Below are positions 1 through 7,601 of a stretch of DNA of 64,000 nucleotides, one piece after another; position 1 is the first letter of the stretch; each line of letters begins with the position of its first letter. The notes beneath the pieces were generated by a model. That model was not told the origin of the DNA, did no database searches, and saw only the letters and a program-made list of their open reading frames with translations. This DNA comes from Limnohabitans sp. 2KL-1. GTDB lineage: Bacteria > Pseudomonadota > Gammaproteobacteria > Burkholderiales > Burkholderiaceae_C. The stretch is from the NCBI RefSeq assembly GCF_003063435.1, contig NZ_NESL01000008.1, positions 1-64,000 on the forward strand. The letters run 5' to 3'. A program made the position numbers and the translations under genes.

Positions 1-2
1 AC

Positions 3-110
3 TGGATGACGTTCTACAACCACCGCAGACTTCATTCGACCCTGGGCTACGTCAGTCCGATGCAGTTTGAGAAAAGCTGGCACGCGGCACAGCAAAAGAA
101 GGCCGCATAA
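3..110 (+). pseudogene. IS3-family transposase (OrfB), C-terminal end only
   Basis: The window opens inside the last 35 codons of a DDE transposase. The visible peptide contains FYNHRRLHSTLGYVSP and ends in a Lys/Ala tail before TAA at 108-110. The Y-N-x-x-R-x-H-x-x-L-G-Y-x-(S/T)-P signature is characteristic of the C-terminus of IS3-group OrfB (rve_3 integrase core). The catalytic Asp/Asp/Glu residues would lie upstream of the window, so whether the element is intact cannot be judged. It directly abuts a truncated Rhs gene, so the insertion, or a later deletion, removed the Rhs 5' part. The family call is firm; the subgroup is not determinable. Confidence 0.8.
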
Positions 111-149
111 TCGAATGGCTAAGAGGTACGTTCAACAGGGGCAGGTTCA
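111..149 (+). mobile_element. IS3-type right end with terminal inverted repeat
   Basis: After the transposase stop there are 39 nt before Rhs homology resumes at about 149. This tail ends in GGGGCAGGTTCA. Its reverse complement, TGAACCTGCCCC, resembles the TGACCTGCCCC sequences at 1828 and 4073, and it has the TG...CA ends typical of IS3-family elements. The boundary is set by comparison with the second Rhs copy at 2642, which matches from the first base after the IR. The matching left end of this element is outside the window or lost. Confidence 0.55.
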
Positions 150-1237
150 GTCCGGGGAACCTGCAAAGCTATAACCGGTATGCGTATGTGATGAACAACC
201 CGCTGGCTTTGACTGATCCGAGTGGGTACTTCAGCTTGAAGAGCTTCTTGCGCACAGCGGTTGCCATTGTTGTTGCGGTGTATGCGCCGGAGATGATCTT
301 TAGTTCTTGGGCTGGGTCGGCAGCTGCAGGTGCAGCAGCTGCGGGCACGACCTTAACAACAGCTCAAGTGACAGGGATGTGGATTGGCTCGAACGCGGCA
401 GCAGGTGCATTGGCAGGGGGCATCTCAAGCGACAGCAGCAAAGGTGCTGTTTTGGGCGGGCTGTCAGGCGGCTTGTTCAGCGCTGCAGCCATGACCGGCG
501 GTGTGGGTGCAGAAGGTGCAAACAGCTTCACGCGCTATGCGGCCCATGCTGGAGCCGGTTGTGTGAGCAGCGTGGCTGGTGGCGGTAGCTGTAGCCAAGG
601 TGCAGCCAGTGCGGTGTTTGGAAAGTACACGACCAACGCTATCAGTGGCTGGGGTGGCGATGGGACAGGTGCTGTGATTGCCCGAGGCGTTGCTACTACG
701 GTGGCTGGTGGCGTAGGATCGGTGATCGCTGGAGGCAAGTTCGCCAATGGTGCGGAGACTGCGGCTTATGGGTATCTCTTTAATTACTGTCAAACCAGAA
801 CGGCAGGTTGCTGGATCCAAAAGGGAATGAATGCTTTGAAAATTGCAGGTGGTTCAACCGGTTTTGCTGTTGGAATGGCATCATGTGGAGTGACTCTGGG
901 GATTGGCTGTGCTGCCGCTGTTGAATCTGCTAACTAAGTCATTGAAGGTGCTACTTACTTTGCAAATCCTGGAGCTGAAGAGGGTTTTAAACCTTCAAAA
1001 GTAGTACTTCAGAGTGTTTTTGGGGAAGCCACTGGAGCGCATATCAATACAGGTCTTGAGGTTGGCACGGCTTTGCAGAATGCGGGGGCTCCAGTTGCGC
1101 TTAAGGGTTTTAGCTTATTTCGTCCCGATATGTCGACTCGCATCGAACAAATGGGGGCATTGCAACTTGGTGTTACAACGGGCTCAACCGCAGGGAAGCT
1201 GCTCGGTGACCCCTACTACAAGGATCAACTTAAATGA
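149..1237 (+). pseudogene. Rhs/YD-repeat C-terminal toxin tip, 5'-truncated, internal stop
   Basis: The frame opens at the IS boundary with the end of an Rhs core (SYNRYAYVMNNPLALTDPSG). After the conserved DPSGY junction comes a Gly/Ala-rich, partly hydrophobic variable tip, as in polymorphic toxins of the Rhs class. An in-frame TAA at 935-937 interrupts it. The same frame then stays open for 99 more codons to TGA at 1235, and that stop overlaps the ATG of the next gene (ATGA at 1234). The overlap suggests the original tip ended at 1237 and the TAA is a nonsense mutation. Alternatively the shorter product (first Met at 188) is used. The tip belongs to no toxin family I recognise. The N-terminal Rhs shell is missing, so the locus is probably a silent tip cassette. 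Confidence 0.7.
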
Positions 1238-1452
1238 GTTCGATAAAAGACAAGGCTATGAGACCAATGTTCTGGGTTGGAGCCTTTTGTACAGCGGTCG
1301 GTTCATGGCTGCTCGCACTGTCAGTTTTGATAAGGCTTCTGACTGATCGACCTCTCTCCTCGGGCGAAACGATCACAGCGTTTGTCTCAGCCATTGGTTT
1401 TTCAGTAGTTTTTGTGTCGATGCTCTGGCGCAAAATCCAAAAAATACGATAG
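1234..1452 (+). CDS. Small two-TM membrane protein, candidate immunity protein
   Basis: This 72-residue product starts in a 4-bp ATGA overlap with the end of the Rhs-tip frame and has an AAGGA ribosome binding site at 1220-1224. Two hydrophobic segments (about residues 12-33 and 45-62) predict a small inner-membrane protein with a basic C-terminus (WRKIQKIR). Its place immediately behind a polymorphic-toxin tip, with translational coupling, is the usual position of the cognate immunity gene, and a membrane immunity protein would suit a membrane-acting or periplasmic tip. No family is recognised; immunity is inferred from context only. Confidence 0.5.
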   Translation: MSSIKDKAMRPMFWVGAFCTAVGSWLLALSVLIRLLTDRPLSSGETITAFVSAIGFSVVFVSMLWRKIQKIR

Positions 1453-1483
1453 TTCAAAGCGAAATAGAGCGGATGCGGTAGAA

Positions 1484-1786
1484 ATGGCGGACGCCGTTTC
1501 GAAGGGATCCACATATTCCGCCGCTGCTTGTACTTTGAGTGTCGTTTGTGCAGCTGCGGTACTGGTCTCTGCCGGAGTTGGCTTAGGCGCTGGTATTGCG
1601 AAAGATTTTGTGTTTGACCAAAATCCAGCCTCTTTTTTCGCTGATTTTGGAGTTGACAAGTCGCTAGAAAAAATTGGAGCGGTCCTGCAGATTCCCGCTC
1701 TCATAACGCAATCAATTTCTGAGGGTATCAAGGACTCGAGGGAATTAAGCGGTTGGAAGACGCGTCAAAATCTTCGGAAGGATTGA
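1484..1786 (+). CDS. Hypothetical small membrane protein behind Rhs tip
   Basis: The product is 100 residues if the ATG at 1484 is used; an upstream ATG at 1412 in the same frame would overlap the preceding gene. An Ala/Val/Gly-rich hydrophobic stretch (about residues 12-42) predicts one or two membrane spans, followed by a soluble segment with FFADFGVDKSLEKIG and a basic tail. It lies 31 bp after the preceding 72-residue membrane gene and its Shine-Dalgarno is weak. It could be a second immunity protein or the partner of a lost toxin. No family recognised. Confidence 0.4.
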   Translation: MADAVSKGSTYSAAACTLSVVCAAAVLVSAGVGLGAGIAKDFVFDQNPASFFADFGVDKSLEKIGAVLQIPALITQSISEGIKDSRELSGWKTRQNLRKD

Positions 1787-1787
1787 T

Positions 1788-1862
1788 ATGAAATTGCTTG
1801 CACGACTCGTTTGGTTAGGCGTTCCGCTGACCTGCCCCCTCTGGCCGTACCAATCGAATTGA
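1788..1862 (+). pseudogene. 5' stub of a small gene cut by an IS-end-like sequence
   Basis: An ATG one base after the preceding stop begins MKLLARLVWLGVPL, which looks like the start of a signal peptide or membrane helix. At 1828 the sequence passes into TGACCTGCCCCC, the IS-end-like motif also seen at 4073, and the frame ends 11 codons later. The tight spacing suggests the third gene of a small operon that was truncated. Only the first 13 or so codons look original, so its function cannot be read. Confidence 0.35.
1828..1862. mobile_element. IS-end-like remnant, copy A
   Basis: This stretch begins TGACCTGCCCCCTCTG, identical over 16 nt to the sequence at 4073, and the next 20 nt remain partly alike (ACC-AATCGA versus ACCGAATCGA). 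Both copies mark abrupt breaks in reading frames, and both resemble the inverted complement of the IS3 right end at 111-149. The best reading is a solo left terminus left by decay of the same IS type. No transposase lies beside it. Confidence 0.45.
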
Positions 1863-2107
1863 AGTTGTCAGATTATTAACAGGGCAAGATTTCTTGGTGC
1901 GCTAAATCTTCCCCACCCAAAGAGTCTGAAAACCTTGACCTTGTTGCGATATAGATTTCAATTGCCATGACAGCGAATAAACGGGGTCAGATCCCATTTA
2001 ATTGATCGGATGAGAACCAGTGGTTGACGATGCCAGCATGCTGCCCGACTTGAGGTCGATCAAGCACTTCACGCATGCGTAAACGCCTCGCTTCTCTGAC
2101 TGGGTGA
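1863..2107. other. Non-coding decay zone between Rhs fragments
   Basis: About 245 bp with no convincing gene. It includes GGGGTCAGATCCCATTTAA at about 1984, a motif type often found at the edges of small transposable units, and part of a possible minus-strand gene relic at 1998-2114. Base composition is lower in GC than the flanking core genes, as expected for a mosaic of acquired fragments. Confidence 0.4.
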
Positions 2108-2114
2108 CGTCATT
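1998..2114 (-). pseudogene. Possible relic of a small minus-strand gene
   Basis: Read on the minus strand, this stretch gives an open 38-codon tail ending in TAA (…RGVYACVKCLIDLKSGSM…). A diverged relative of its first part (VTPPLRSGIVYECMN) is readable on the minus strand near 3930-3975, again next to an Rhs fragment. The similarity suggests a duplicated small gene or element piece rather than chance, but neither copy has a start codon I can defend. Confidence 0.25.
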
Positions 2115-2176
2115 CGCGGTGTGGGACCAGCAGCGTCAAACAAACCGTCACCCTGACCAACAACGCCCCAACCAAC

Positions 2177-3583
2177 ATGACGGGCGGCACCACTTGGTAT
2201 CTGCACGGCGATAACAACGCGCTCGTTTTTGAAAAAGAACTCAAAGCCAACGGCGTCACAGAAAACCTCCACTTCCTGCAAGCCGCAGGCATGACCTTTG
2301 CGCTGGTGACCACGCGCAGTGGTGCGGGCGTCAGCAGCACGGCCAGTGACCTGAGCAAGCGCAGCGCGCAAGTGCGCTACTTCCACCAAGACCACCTGAA
2401 CTCGATGGCGGTGATCACCGACGAGGCGGGGCAAGTGGTGGAGCGGCTGGCGTATGACCCCTGGGGCAAGCGCAGAAACGCCAACGGCCTGGTCGACAAG
2501 AACGACAGCCTGGTGGGCCAGACCACGGACCGTGGGTACACGGAGCACGAGCACCTGGACGAAGTGGGGCTGATCCACATGAACGGGCGGGTGTACGACC
2601 CCTTGGTAGGACGCTTCATGAGCGCGGACCCGTTCATCCAAAGTCCGGGGAACCTGCAAAGCTACAACCGGTATGCGTATGTGATGAACAACCCGTTGGC
2701 GTTCACGGACCCTAGTGGATATATCAGCTGGCGTTCTGTTCGCAAAGTATTTAAGGTCGCAGTAACAATCGCTGTGGCGTATTACACAGGTGGGGCTGTC
2801 GCAGGCTCTTTGGGCTTCACTGGCGCAACAGCAGGAAGTGCAATTGCAGCAGCCACCACGGGAGCGACGGCTACGCTGACTTCTGCTGTAGCCGTTGGCG
2901 CATCAATGGGGTTCGCTGCAGGCGTTACCTCCGCGGGACTCAATGGTGCAAACCTCAAAGATTCTGTGAAAGCCGGTGTTGCAGGTGGTGTGACCGGGGC
3001 TGCTTTGGGCGCTGCAAGTTTTGGGGCGGCATCATGGTCCACATCTGCGCAAATTTTGTCCAAATCAGCGACATCCGGCGCGATGGCACACTTACAGGGT
3101 GGAAGCTTCAAGAATGGTTTTGCCACAGCTTTCGTATTTGCAACTGCGGCTGAGGCGTATCGCAGCTATGTCGGGTTTGAGGCGACTGCTGAGCCGGGGG
3201 AGGCGGTCAAGGGGAATGCTGCTGATTGCAGTACTGCAGGGTCAAGTTGTTTCGACTTCGAAACGCAAGGTCCTCGTGCTGACAAGATTCCGGCTGATTG
3301 GGAGGGTAAAAACGTGATCGGGATCAACAAACCCGTGACCGGCGATGACGGTTTCTTTACGGGCAAGCAAGGTGGTTGGATTTCCAGAACCTTGAACCAA
3401 GTTCCTGGAATGAATAACGTGGCTCGATTGCATGACACATTTTTTCCTCCCAATGGGAGCGGACTTAGTTTTACTCCCTTTAATAATGTGGGCAGCATGC
3501 TACCTGCAGCAGCTGTGAGTTACAGCGCCTTGTTTGATTTGGTAACCGTTGATGCCAACCGGTGTCCTCAATGCAGGAGATGA
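2177..3583 (+). CDS. Rhs-repeat core protein C-terminus with variable tip, 5'-truncated
   Basis: The 468 residues from the first ATG carry the final YD/RHS repeats and the Rhs-associated core (YFHQDHLNSMAVITDEAG, then GLIHMNGRVYDPLVGRFMSA, then the MNNPLAFTDPSGY junction near residue 180). Homology already begins in frame at about 2135, so the true 5' end is lost rather than starting at 2177. After the junction comes a Gly/Ala-rich segment of about 150 residues and then a distinct roughly 110-residue end containing RLHDTFFPPNGSG and the terminal CPQC. This is the layout of a polymorphic toxin whose tip is released by cleavage after the core. The His-Asp pair recalls catalytic dyads, but I cannot assign the tip to a family. 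A lipoprotein gene follows after 4 bp. Confidence 0.75.
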   Translation: MTGGTTWYLHGDNNALVFEKELKANGVTENLHFLQAAGMTFALVTTRSGAGVSSTASDLSKRSAQVRYFHQDHLNSMAVITDEAGQVVERLAYDPWGKRRNANGLVDKNDSLVGQTTDRGYTEHEHLDEVGLIHMNGRVYDPLVGRFMSADPFIQSPGNLQSYNRYAYVMNNPLAFTDPSGYISWRSVRKVFKVAVTIAVAYYTGGAVAGSLGFTGATAGSAIAAATTGATATLTSAVAVGASMGFAAGVTSAGLNGANLKDSVKAGVAGGVTGAALGAASFGAASWSTSAQILSKSATSGAMAHLQGGSFKNGFATAFVFATAAEAYRSYVGFEATAEPGEAVKGNAADCSTAGSSCFDFETQGPRADKIPADWEGKNVIGINKPVTGDDGFFTGKQGGWISRTLNQVPGMNNVARLHDTFFPPNGSGLSFTPFNNVGSMLPAAAVSYSALFDLVTVDANRCPQCRR

Positions 3584-3587
3584 GTTT

Positions 3588-3884
3588 ATGAAGCTCGGTT
3601 CTTTGATTCTTGTTGGTGTACTTGCGGCATGTGCATATGGAGATCCGCATCAAAATTTTTTAGAGTATCAAGCGAGAAAAATTGGTGGTTCCATTGATGA
3701 CTTAGCTGCTCGTCGAGCCCTAGTTGATGATAGTCAGCTCCAAAATGGCAATCGGGTAGCTAAGTATTGGTATGTGCAGCCTTATAAAAATCGACAATGT
3801 ATAGAAATATATGAATACGATCCAATTGCAAGAAAGATCTTGAAAGCCTCATTTGAAGGTAATCAATGCATTTGGAATCCATGA
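3588..3884 (+). CDS. Small lipoprotein, probable immunity protein for the Rhs tip
   Basis: The ATG at 3588 follows an AGGAG site and lies 4 bp after the Rhs stop. The 98-residue product has a short signal peptide with lipobox LAAC at residues 12-15, then a soluble domain with two further cysteines (NRQCIEIYEY and GNQCIWNP) that could form a disulfide in the periplasm. A lipid-anchored periplasmic protein directly behind a toxin tip is a common immunity arrangement. The gene is clearly richer in A+T than the surrounding genes, consistent with acquisition together with the tip. No family is recognised, and the immunity role is inferred from position. Confidence 0.55.
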   Translation: MKLGSLILVGVLAACAYGDPHQNFLEYQARKIGGSIDDLAARRALVDDSQLQNGNRVAKYWYVQPYKNRQCIEIYEYDPIARKILKASFEGNQCIWNP

Positions 3885-4008
3885 TGGATGCTCGCTGACA
3901 AACGCCGAATGCTTCACGATCTGAGTTCATGCATTCATAAACGATGCCGCTTCTCAGGGGGGGCGTCACCGCATGATTGGCCGTGACTGTTGCCGCAAGC
4001 GCACTACG

Positions 4009-4077
4009 TCGGACCGCACACTGAGCTTTGCCTATGGCTCCGAACACCAACGCGTCAAACAAACCGTCACCCTGACC
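4009..4077 (+). pseudogene. Rhs-repeat fragment
   Basis: In frame this stretch reads …TLSFAYGSEHQRVKQTVTLT, a typical YD/RHS repeat unit. Its last 23 nt (TCAAACAAACCGTCACCCTG plus ACC) are identical to 2136-2158 of the second Rhs frame. It then breaks off exactly where TGACCTGCCCC begins. It is a displaced piece of an Rhs shell, not an expressed gene. Confidence 0.65.
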
Positions 4078-4105
4078 TGCCCCCTCTGATCCCCACCGAA
4101 TCGAT
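4073..4105. mobile_element. IS-end-like remnant, copy B
   Basis: This starts TGACCTGCCCCCTCTG, the same 16 nt as copy A at 1828, and marks the abrupt end of the Rhs fragment. The TGACC at the junction is shared with the Rhs sequence, so the exact insertion point is ambiguous by 5 nt. On its far side lies the end of a Bug-receptor pseudogene. No transposase remains. Confidence 0.45.
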
Positions 4106-4110
4106 GCAAC

Positions 4111-4846
4111 TCACTCCGCCTTGGCCCCCGAGTCCTTGACCACCTTGGCCCATTTGGTGATTTCAACCGCCTGATATCGGGCCAGCTCTTCGGGTGTGGA
4201 CAACACCGGGTCCAGGCCCAGCGTTTTCAGGCGGTCTTGAACTTCTGGCAGGTGGAACACGCGCACGACTTCGGCGTTGAGTTTGTCGATGATGGGCTTG
4301 GGCACATTGGCTGGTGCAAACATGGCAAACCAAGTGGTGGCTTCGAAGCCGGGCACAAATTCGGCCATGGTGGGCACATCGGGCGCGGCGGGGGAGCGTT
4401 TGGCGGTGGTTTGCGCCAGCGCGCGGATTTTGCCGTCGCGAGCCATGGGCAGGGCCGAGGGCATGTTGTCAAACATCAGCTGGATGCTGCCGCCGACCAG
4501 ATCGGGGATGGCGAACTGCCGGCCTTTGTAGGGCACGTGCGTCATGCTGGTGCCGGTCATGGACTTGAACAATTCGCCCGAAACGTGCACCGAGGTGCCG
4601 GTGCCATGCGAGCCAAAAGACAGTTTGTTGGGGTTGGCCTTCATGTAGGCGATCAGCTCGGGCACGCTTTTGACCGGCAGGTCGTTGTTGACCACCAGCA
4701 GGTTGGGGGCCGAGGCGACCAGCGAGATGGGGAGAAGTTCTTCACCATGTCGTAGGGCATCTTGTCGTAGAGCGCCCCGTTGATGGAGTGGGTGCCCACC
4801 GTGCCCATGACCAAGGTGTAGCCGTCTGCGTCGGGGCTGAAGCCGT
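4111..4846 (-). pseudogene. Bug-family (TTT) periplasmic receptor, truncated and frameshifted
   Basis: The C-terminal ~200 residues are a good tripartite-tricarboxylate-receptor (Bug) match: SFGSHGTGTSVHVSGELFKS, a THVPYKG motif, and the QLMFDNMPSALP signature. Upstream the match shifts frame: DGYTLVMGTVGTHSINGALY is readable in another frame and rejoins at NFSP/ISLVAS only if one C is added, at the run of four G (plus strand) at 4729-4732. About the first 80-90 residues, including the signal peptide, are absent beyond about 4846. It is therefore a dead gene with at least two lesions. A complete paralogue is encoded at 43197. Confidence 0.85.
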
Positions 4847-4854
4847 CGACCTAA

Positions 4855-4883
4855 GGGGTTGGGTGTGTGTTTCGGGCTATAAT
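4855..4883 (+). promoter_or_regulatory. Candidate promoter of rpsO
   Basis: A perfect TATAAT lies at 4878-4883, about 115 bp ahead of the rpsO start. The hexamer 17 bp upstream (GGGGTT) is a poor -35 match, so the -10 carries the prediction. The site sits right at the broken 5' end of the adjacent Bug pseudogene, which implies the rearrangement stopped short of the ribosomal gene's promoter. Confidence 0.5.
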
Positions 4884-4997
4884 CCGGCTGTTTTGCGATT
4901 TGCAAAGCGCACGCCATCCGCTTTTCCGGCAGGTGGCGCAAGTCATTCACCCGCTGAAATTCGTCACTGAACGCCAGCGAAACAACAAGGAAATACC

Positions 4998-5264
4998 ATG
5001 ATCGCATCTTCGATCAAGGCCGAGGTCGTCAAGGCCAACGCACGTGCCGCCAACGATACTGGGTCCCCAGAAGTCCAAGTGGCTTTGCTCACAGCCCGTA
5101 TCAACGAGCTGACACCTCACTTCAAAACACACGCCAAAGACCATCACGGTCGCCGCGGTCTGCTGCGCATGGTGAGCCGTCGCCGCAAACTGTTGGACTA
5201 CCTCAAGTCCCGTGATGCTGACCGTTACGTTGCGCTGATCGCCAAGCTTGGCCTGCGTAAGTAA
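4998..5264 (+). CDS. rpsO: 30S ribosomal protein S15
   Basis: The 88-residue product has the normal S15 length and signatures: [16 protein letters not shown] near the N-terminus, then [20 protein letters not shown], which contacts 16S rRNA at the three-way junction, and a basic tail. S15 is a primary-binding protein of the 30S platform. The start is fixed by AAGGAA at about 4989. It has its own terminator at 5281 and is followed by pnp, the conserved rpsO-pnp order of proteobacteria. Confidence 0.98.
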   Translation: MIASSIKAEVVKANARAANDTGSPEVQVALLTARINELTPHFKTHAKDHHGRRGLLRMVSRRRKLLDYLKSRDADRYVALIAKLGLRK

Positions 5265-5280
5265 TCGTCTCTCCAGATGA

Positions 5281-5327
5281 AAAGCGCCTGAGTTAGTTCA
5301 CTAGCTCAGGCGCTTTATTCTTTTTTT
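5281..5327 (+). terminator. Rho-independent terminator after rpsO
   Basis: A stem of 16 bp with one mismatch (AAAGCGCCTGAGTTAG against CTAGCTCAGGCGCTTT) with loop TTCA is followed by ATTC and seven T. It lies 17 bp after the rpsO stop and should separate most rpsO transcripts from pnp, with partial read-through possible. Confidence 0.9.
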
Positions 5328-5362
5328 CTGTCGGAATTTGTCACAAAGAACCCGCGCTGTGT

Positions 5363-5409
5363 CATTCCACAAGGCTTTACAGCAAAGTTTTGCAAGGTTT
5401 TGTGGAATG
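5363..5409 (+). promoter_or_regulatory. Long hairpin in the pnp leader
   Basis: CATTCCACAA at 5363-5372 is perfectly complementary to TTGTGGAATG at 5400-5409, enclosing 27 nt. It lies 75 bp upstream of the pnp start, in the probable 5' UTR. In E. coli, PNPase represses its own mRNA through an RNase III-cut leader hairpin. A comparable role here is an inference from position and shape. Confidence 0.45.
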
Positions 5410-5483
5410 GCATCGAGTTCAGAGCGTCAACTTCCGGGCCCACAGTGCAGCCTCATGCGCTTTTGTTTTCAGGAGTTCTGAAC

Positions 5484-7589
5484 ATGTCCATTTTCAATAA
5501 AGTTACCAAAACCTTCCAGTGGGGCCAGCACACGGTCAAGATGGAAACGGGCGAAGTCGCTCGTCAAGCTGGCGGCGCTGTGCTGCTCGACATGGAAGGC
5601 ACTGTGGTGTTGGCCACGGTTGTGGGTTCCAAGATCGCCAAAGCCGGTCAAGACTTCTTCCCCCTCACAGTCGATTACATCGAGAAGACTTACGCCGCAG
5701 GCAAGATCCCCGGCAGCTTTTTCAAGCGTGAAGCCAAGCCCAGCGAGCACGAAACCCTGACCAGCCGCCTGATCGACCGCCCGATCCGTCCCCTGTTCCC
5801 AGAAGGTTTCTACAACGACGTGCACGTGGTCATCCACACCGTGTCTTTGAACCCTGAAGTCGACGCCGACATCGCCGCGATGATCGCTGTGTCTGCTGCT
5901 TTGTCCATCTCGGGCATCCCCTTCAATGGCCCCATCGGCGCCGCACGCGTGGGCTACATCAACGGCGAATACGTCCTGAACCCCGGCCAGACCCAGCGCA
6001 AAGACAGCGTGATGGACCTGGTGGTTGCCGGTACCGAAGCCGCTGTGCTGATGGTCGAATCCGAAGCCCAGCAACTGTCCGAAGAAATCATGTTGGGCGG
6101 CGTGGTGTATGGCCACGAGCAGTCGGCGATTGCCATCAACGCGATCCACGAGCTGGTGCGCGAAGCCGGCAAGCCGGTGTGGGATTGGCAAGCGCCTGCC
6201 CGCGATTTGGCTTTCGAAGCCAAGCTGGCCACACTGGCTGAAGAGAAACTGCGCGCTGCTTACCAGATCCGCAACAAGCAAGCCCGTACACACGCTTGCC
6301 GCGAAGCCTACGCTTCGGTCAAAGTCGCTTTGGCCGAAGAAGGCGTGGCCTTCGACAGCGTCAAGCTCGACGGCCTGATGTTCGAGATCGAAGCCCGCAT
6401 CGTGCGCAGCCAGATCCTGGCTGGTGAGCCCCGCATCGACGGCCGCGACACACGCACCGTGCGCCCCATCGAAATCCGCAACAGCGTGCTGCCCCGCACA
6501 CACGGCTCGGCCTTGTTCACACGTGGTGAAACCCAGGCTTTGGTGATCACCACCTTGGGCACCGAGCGCGACGCACAGCGCATCGATGCGCTGGCTGGCG
6601 AGTTTGAAGACCGCTTCATGTTCCACTACAACATGCCTCCCTTTGCCACTGGCGAAGTGGGCCGCATGGGTTCGACCAAGCGCCGCGAAATCGGCCACGG
6701 CCGTCTGGCCAAGCGTGCTTTGGCCGCTGTGCTGCCAAGCAAAGAAGAGTTCCCCTACACCCTGCGTGTGGTGTCCGAAATCACCGAATCGAACGGTTCT
6801 TCGTCCATGGCTTCGGTCTGCGGCGGCTGCCTGTCGATGATGGACGCGGGCGTCCCGATGAAAGCCCACGTGGCCGGTATCGCCATGGGCCTGATCAAGG
6901 AAGACAACCGCTTTGCGGTGTTGACCGACATCTTGGGTGACGAAGACCACCTGGGTGACATGGACTTCAAAGTGGCCGGTACCACCAACGGCATCACTGC
7001 GCTGCAGATGGACATCAAGATCCAGGGCATCACCAAGGAAATCATGCAAGTTGCTTTGGCCCAGGCCAAAGAAGCCCGCATGCACATTCTGGGCAAGATG
7101 CAAGAGGCGATGAGCACGGCCAACACCGAAGTGTCTGACTTCGCACCCAAGCTCTTCACCATGAAGATCAACCCCGAGAAGATCCGTGATGTGATCGGCA
7201 AAGGTGGCTCGACCATCCGTGCGCTGACCGAAGAAACCGGTTGCCAGATCAACATCTCCGAAGACGGCACGATCACCATCGCGGCCACCGACGGCGACAA
7301 GGCCGAGATCGCCAAGAAACGCATCGAGCAGATCACCGCCGAAGTCGAAATCGGCAAGGTCTACGAAGGCCCGGTCACCAAGATCCTGGACTTCGGTGCT
7401 CTGATCAACCTGTTGCCCGGCAAAGACGGTCTGCTGCACATCAGCCAGATCGCCCACGAGCGCGTCGAAAAAGTGACCGACTACCTGAGCGAAGGCCAGA
7501 TTGTCAAAGTCAAGGTCATGGAAACCGACGAAAAAGGCCGCATCAAGTTGTCGATGAAGGCATTGCTGGACCGTCCTGCGCAAGGCTGA
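5484..7589 (+). CDS. pnp: Polyribonucleotide nucleotidyltransferase (PNPase)
   Basis: This 701-residue enzyme degrades RNA 3'-to-5' using phosphate and forms the core of the degradosome. The order is complete: RNase PH domain 1 (from about residue 10), the helical linker (~240-320), RNase PH domain 2 ([11 protein letters not shown] and [14 protein letters not shown]), a KH domain ([20 protein letters not shown], about 560-620) and a C-terminal S1 domain ([13 protein letters not shown]). The start at 5484 is chosen because AGGAG lies at 5471-5475 and [14 protein letters not shown] matches family N-termini; the frame extends upstream but without support. It follows rpsO as in most proteobacteria. 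Confidence 0.98.
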   Translation: MSIFNKVTKTFQWGQHTVKMETGEVARQAGGAVLLDMEGTVVLATVVGSKIAKAGQDFFPLTVDYIEKTYAAGKIPGSFFKREAKPSEHETLTSRLIDRPIRPLFPEGFYNDVHVVIHTVSLNPEVDADIAAMIAVSAALSISGIPFNGPIGAARVGYINGEYVLNPGQTQRKDSVMDLVVAGTEAAVLMVESEAQQLSEEIMLGGVVYGHEQSAIAINAIHELVREAGKPVWDWQAPARDLAFEAKLATLAEEKLRAAYQIRNKQARTHACREAYASVKVALAEEGVAFDSVKLDGLMFEIEARIVRSQILAGEPRIDGRDTRTVRPIEIRNSVLPRTHGSALFTRGETQALVITTLGTERDAQRIDALAGEFEDRFMFHYNMPPFATGEVGRMGSTKRREIGHGRLAKRALAAVLPSKEEFPYTLRVVSEITESNGSSSMASVCGGCLSMMDAGVPMKAHVAGIAMGLIKEDNRFAVLTDILGDEDHLGDMDFKVAGTTNGITALQMDIKIQGITKEIMQVALAQAKEARMHILGKMQEAMSTANTEVSDFAPKLFTMKINPEKIRDVIGKGGSTIRALTEETGCQINISEDGTITIAATDGDKAEIAKKRIEQITAEVEIGKVYEGPVTKILDFGALINLLPGKDGLLHISQIAHERVEKVTDYLSEGQIVKVKVMETDEKGRIKLSMKALLDRPAQG

Positions 7590-7601
7590 TGAGGGGTTTT
7601 G

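Noticed and set aside
3760..4062. 100-codon minus-strand frame opposite the lipoprotein gene
   Set aside because: It overlaps a gene with a good ribosome site and lipobox, and its own product has no recognisable features beyond a short relic-like peptide already noted.
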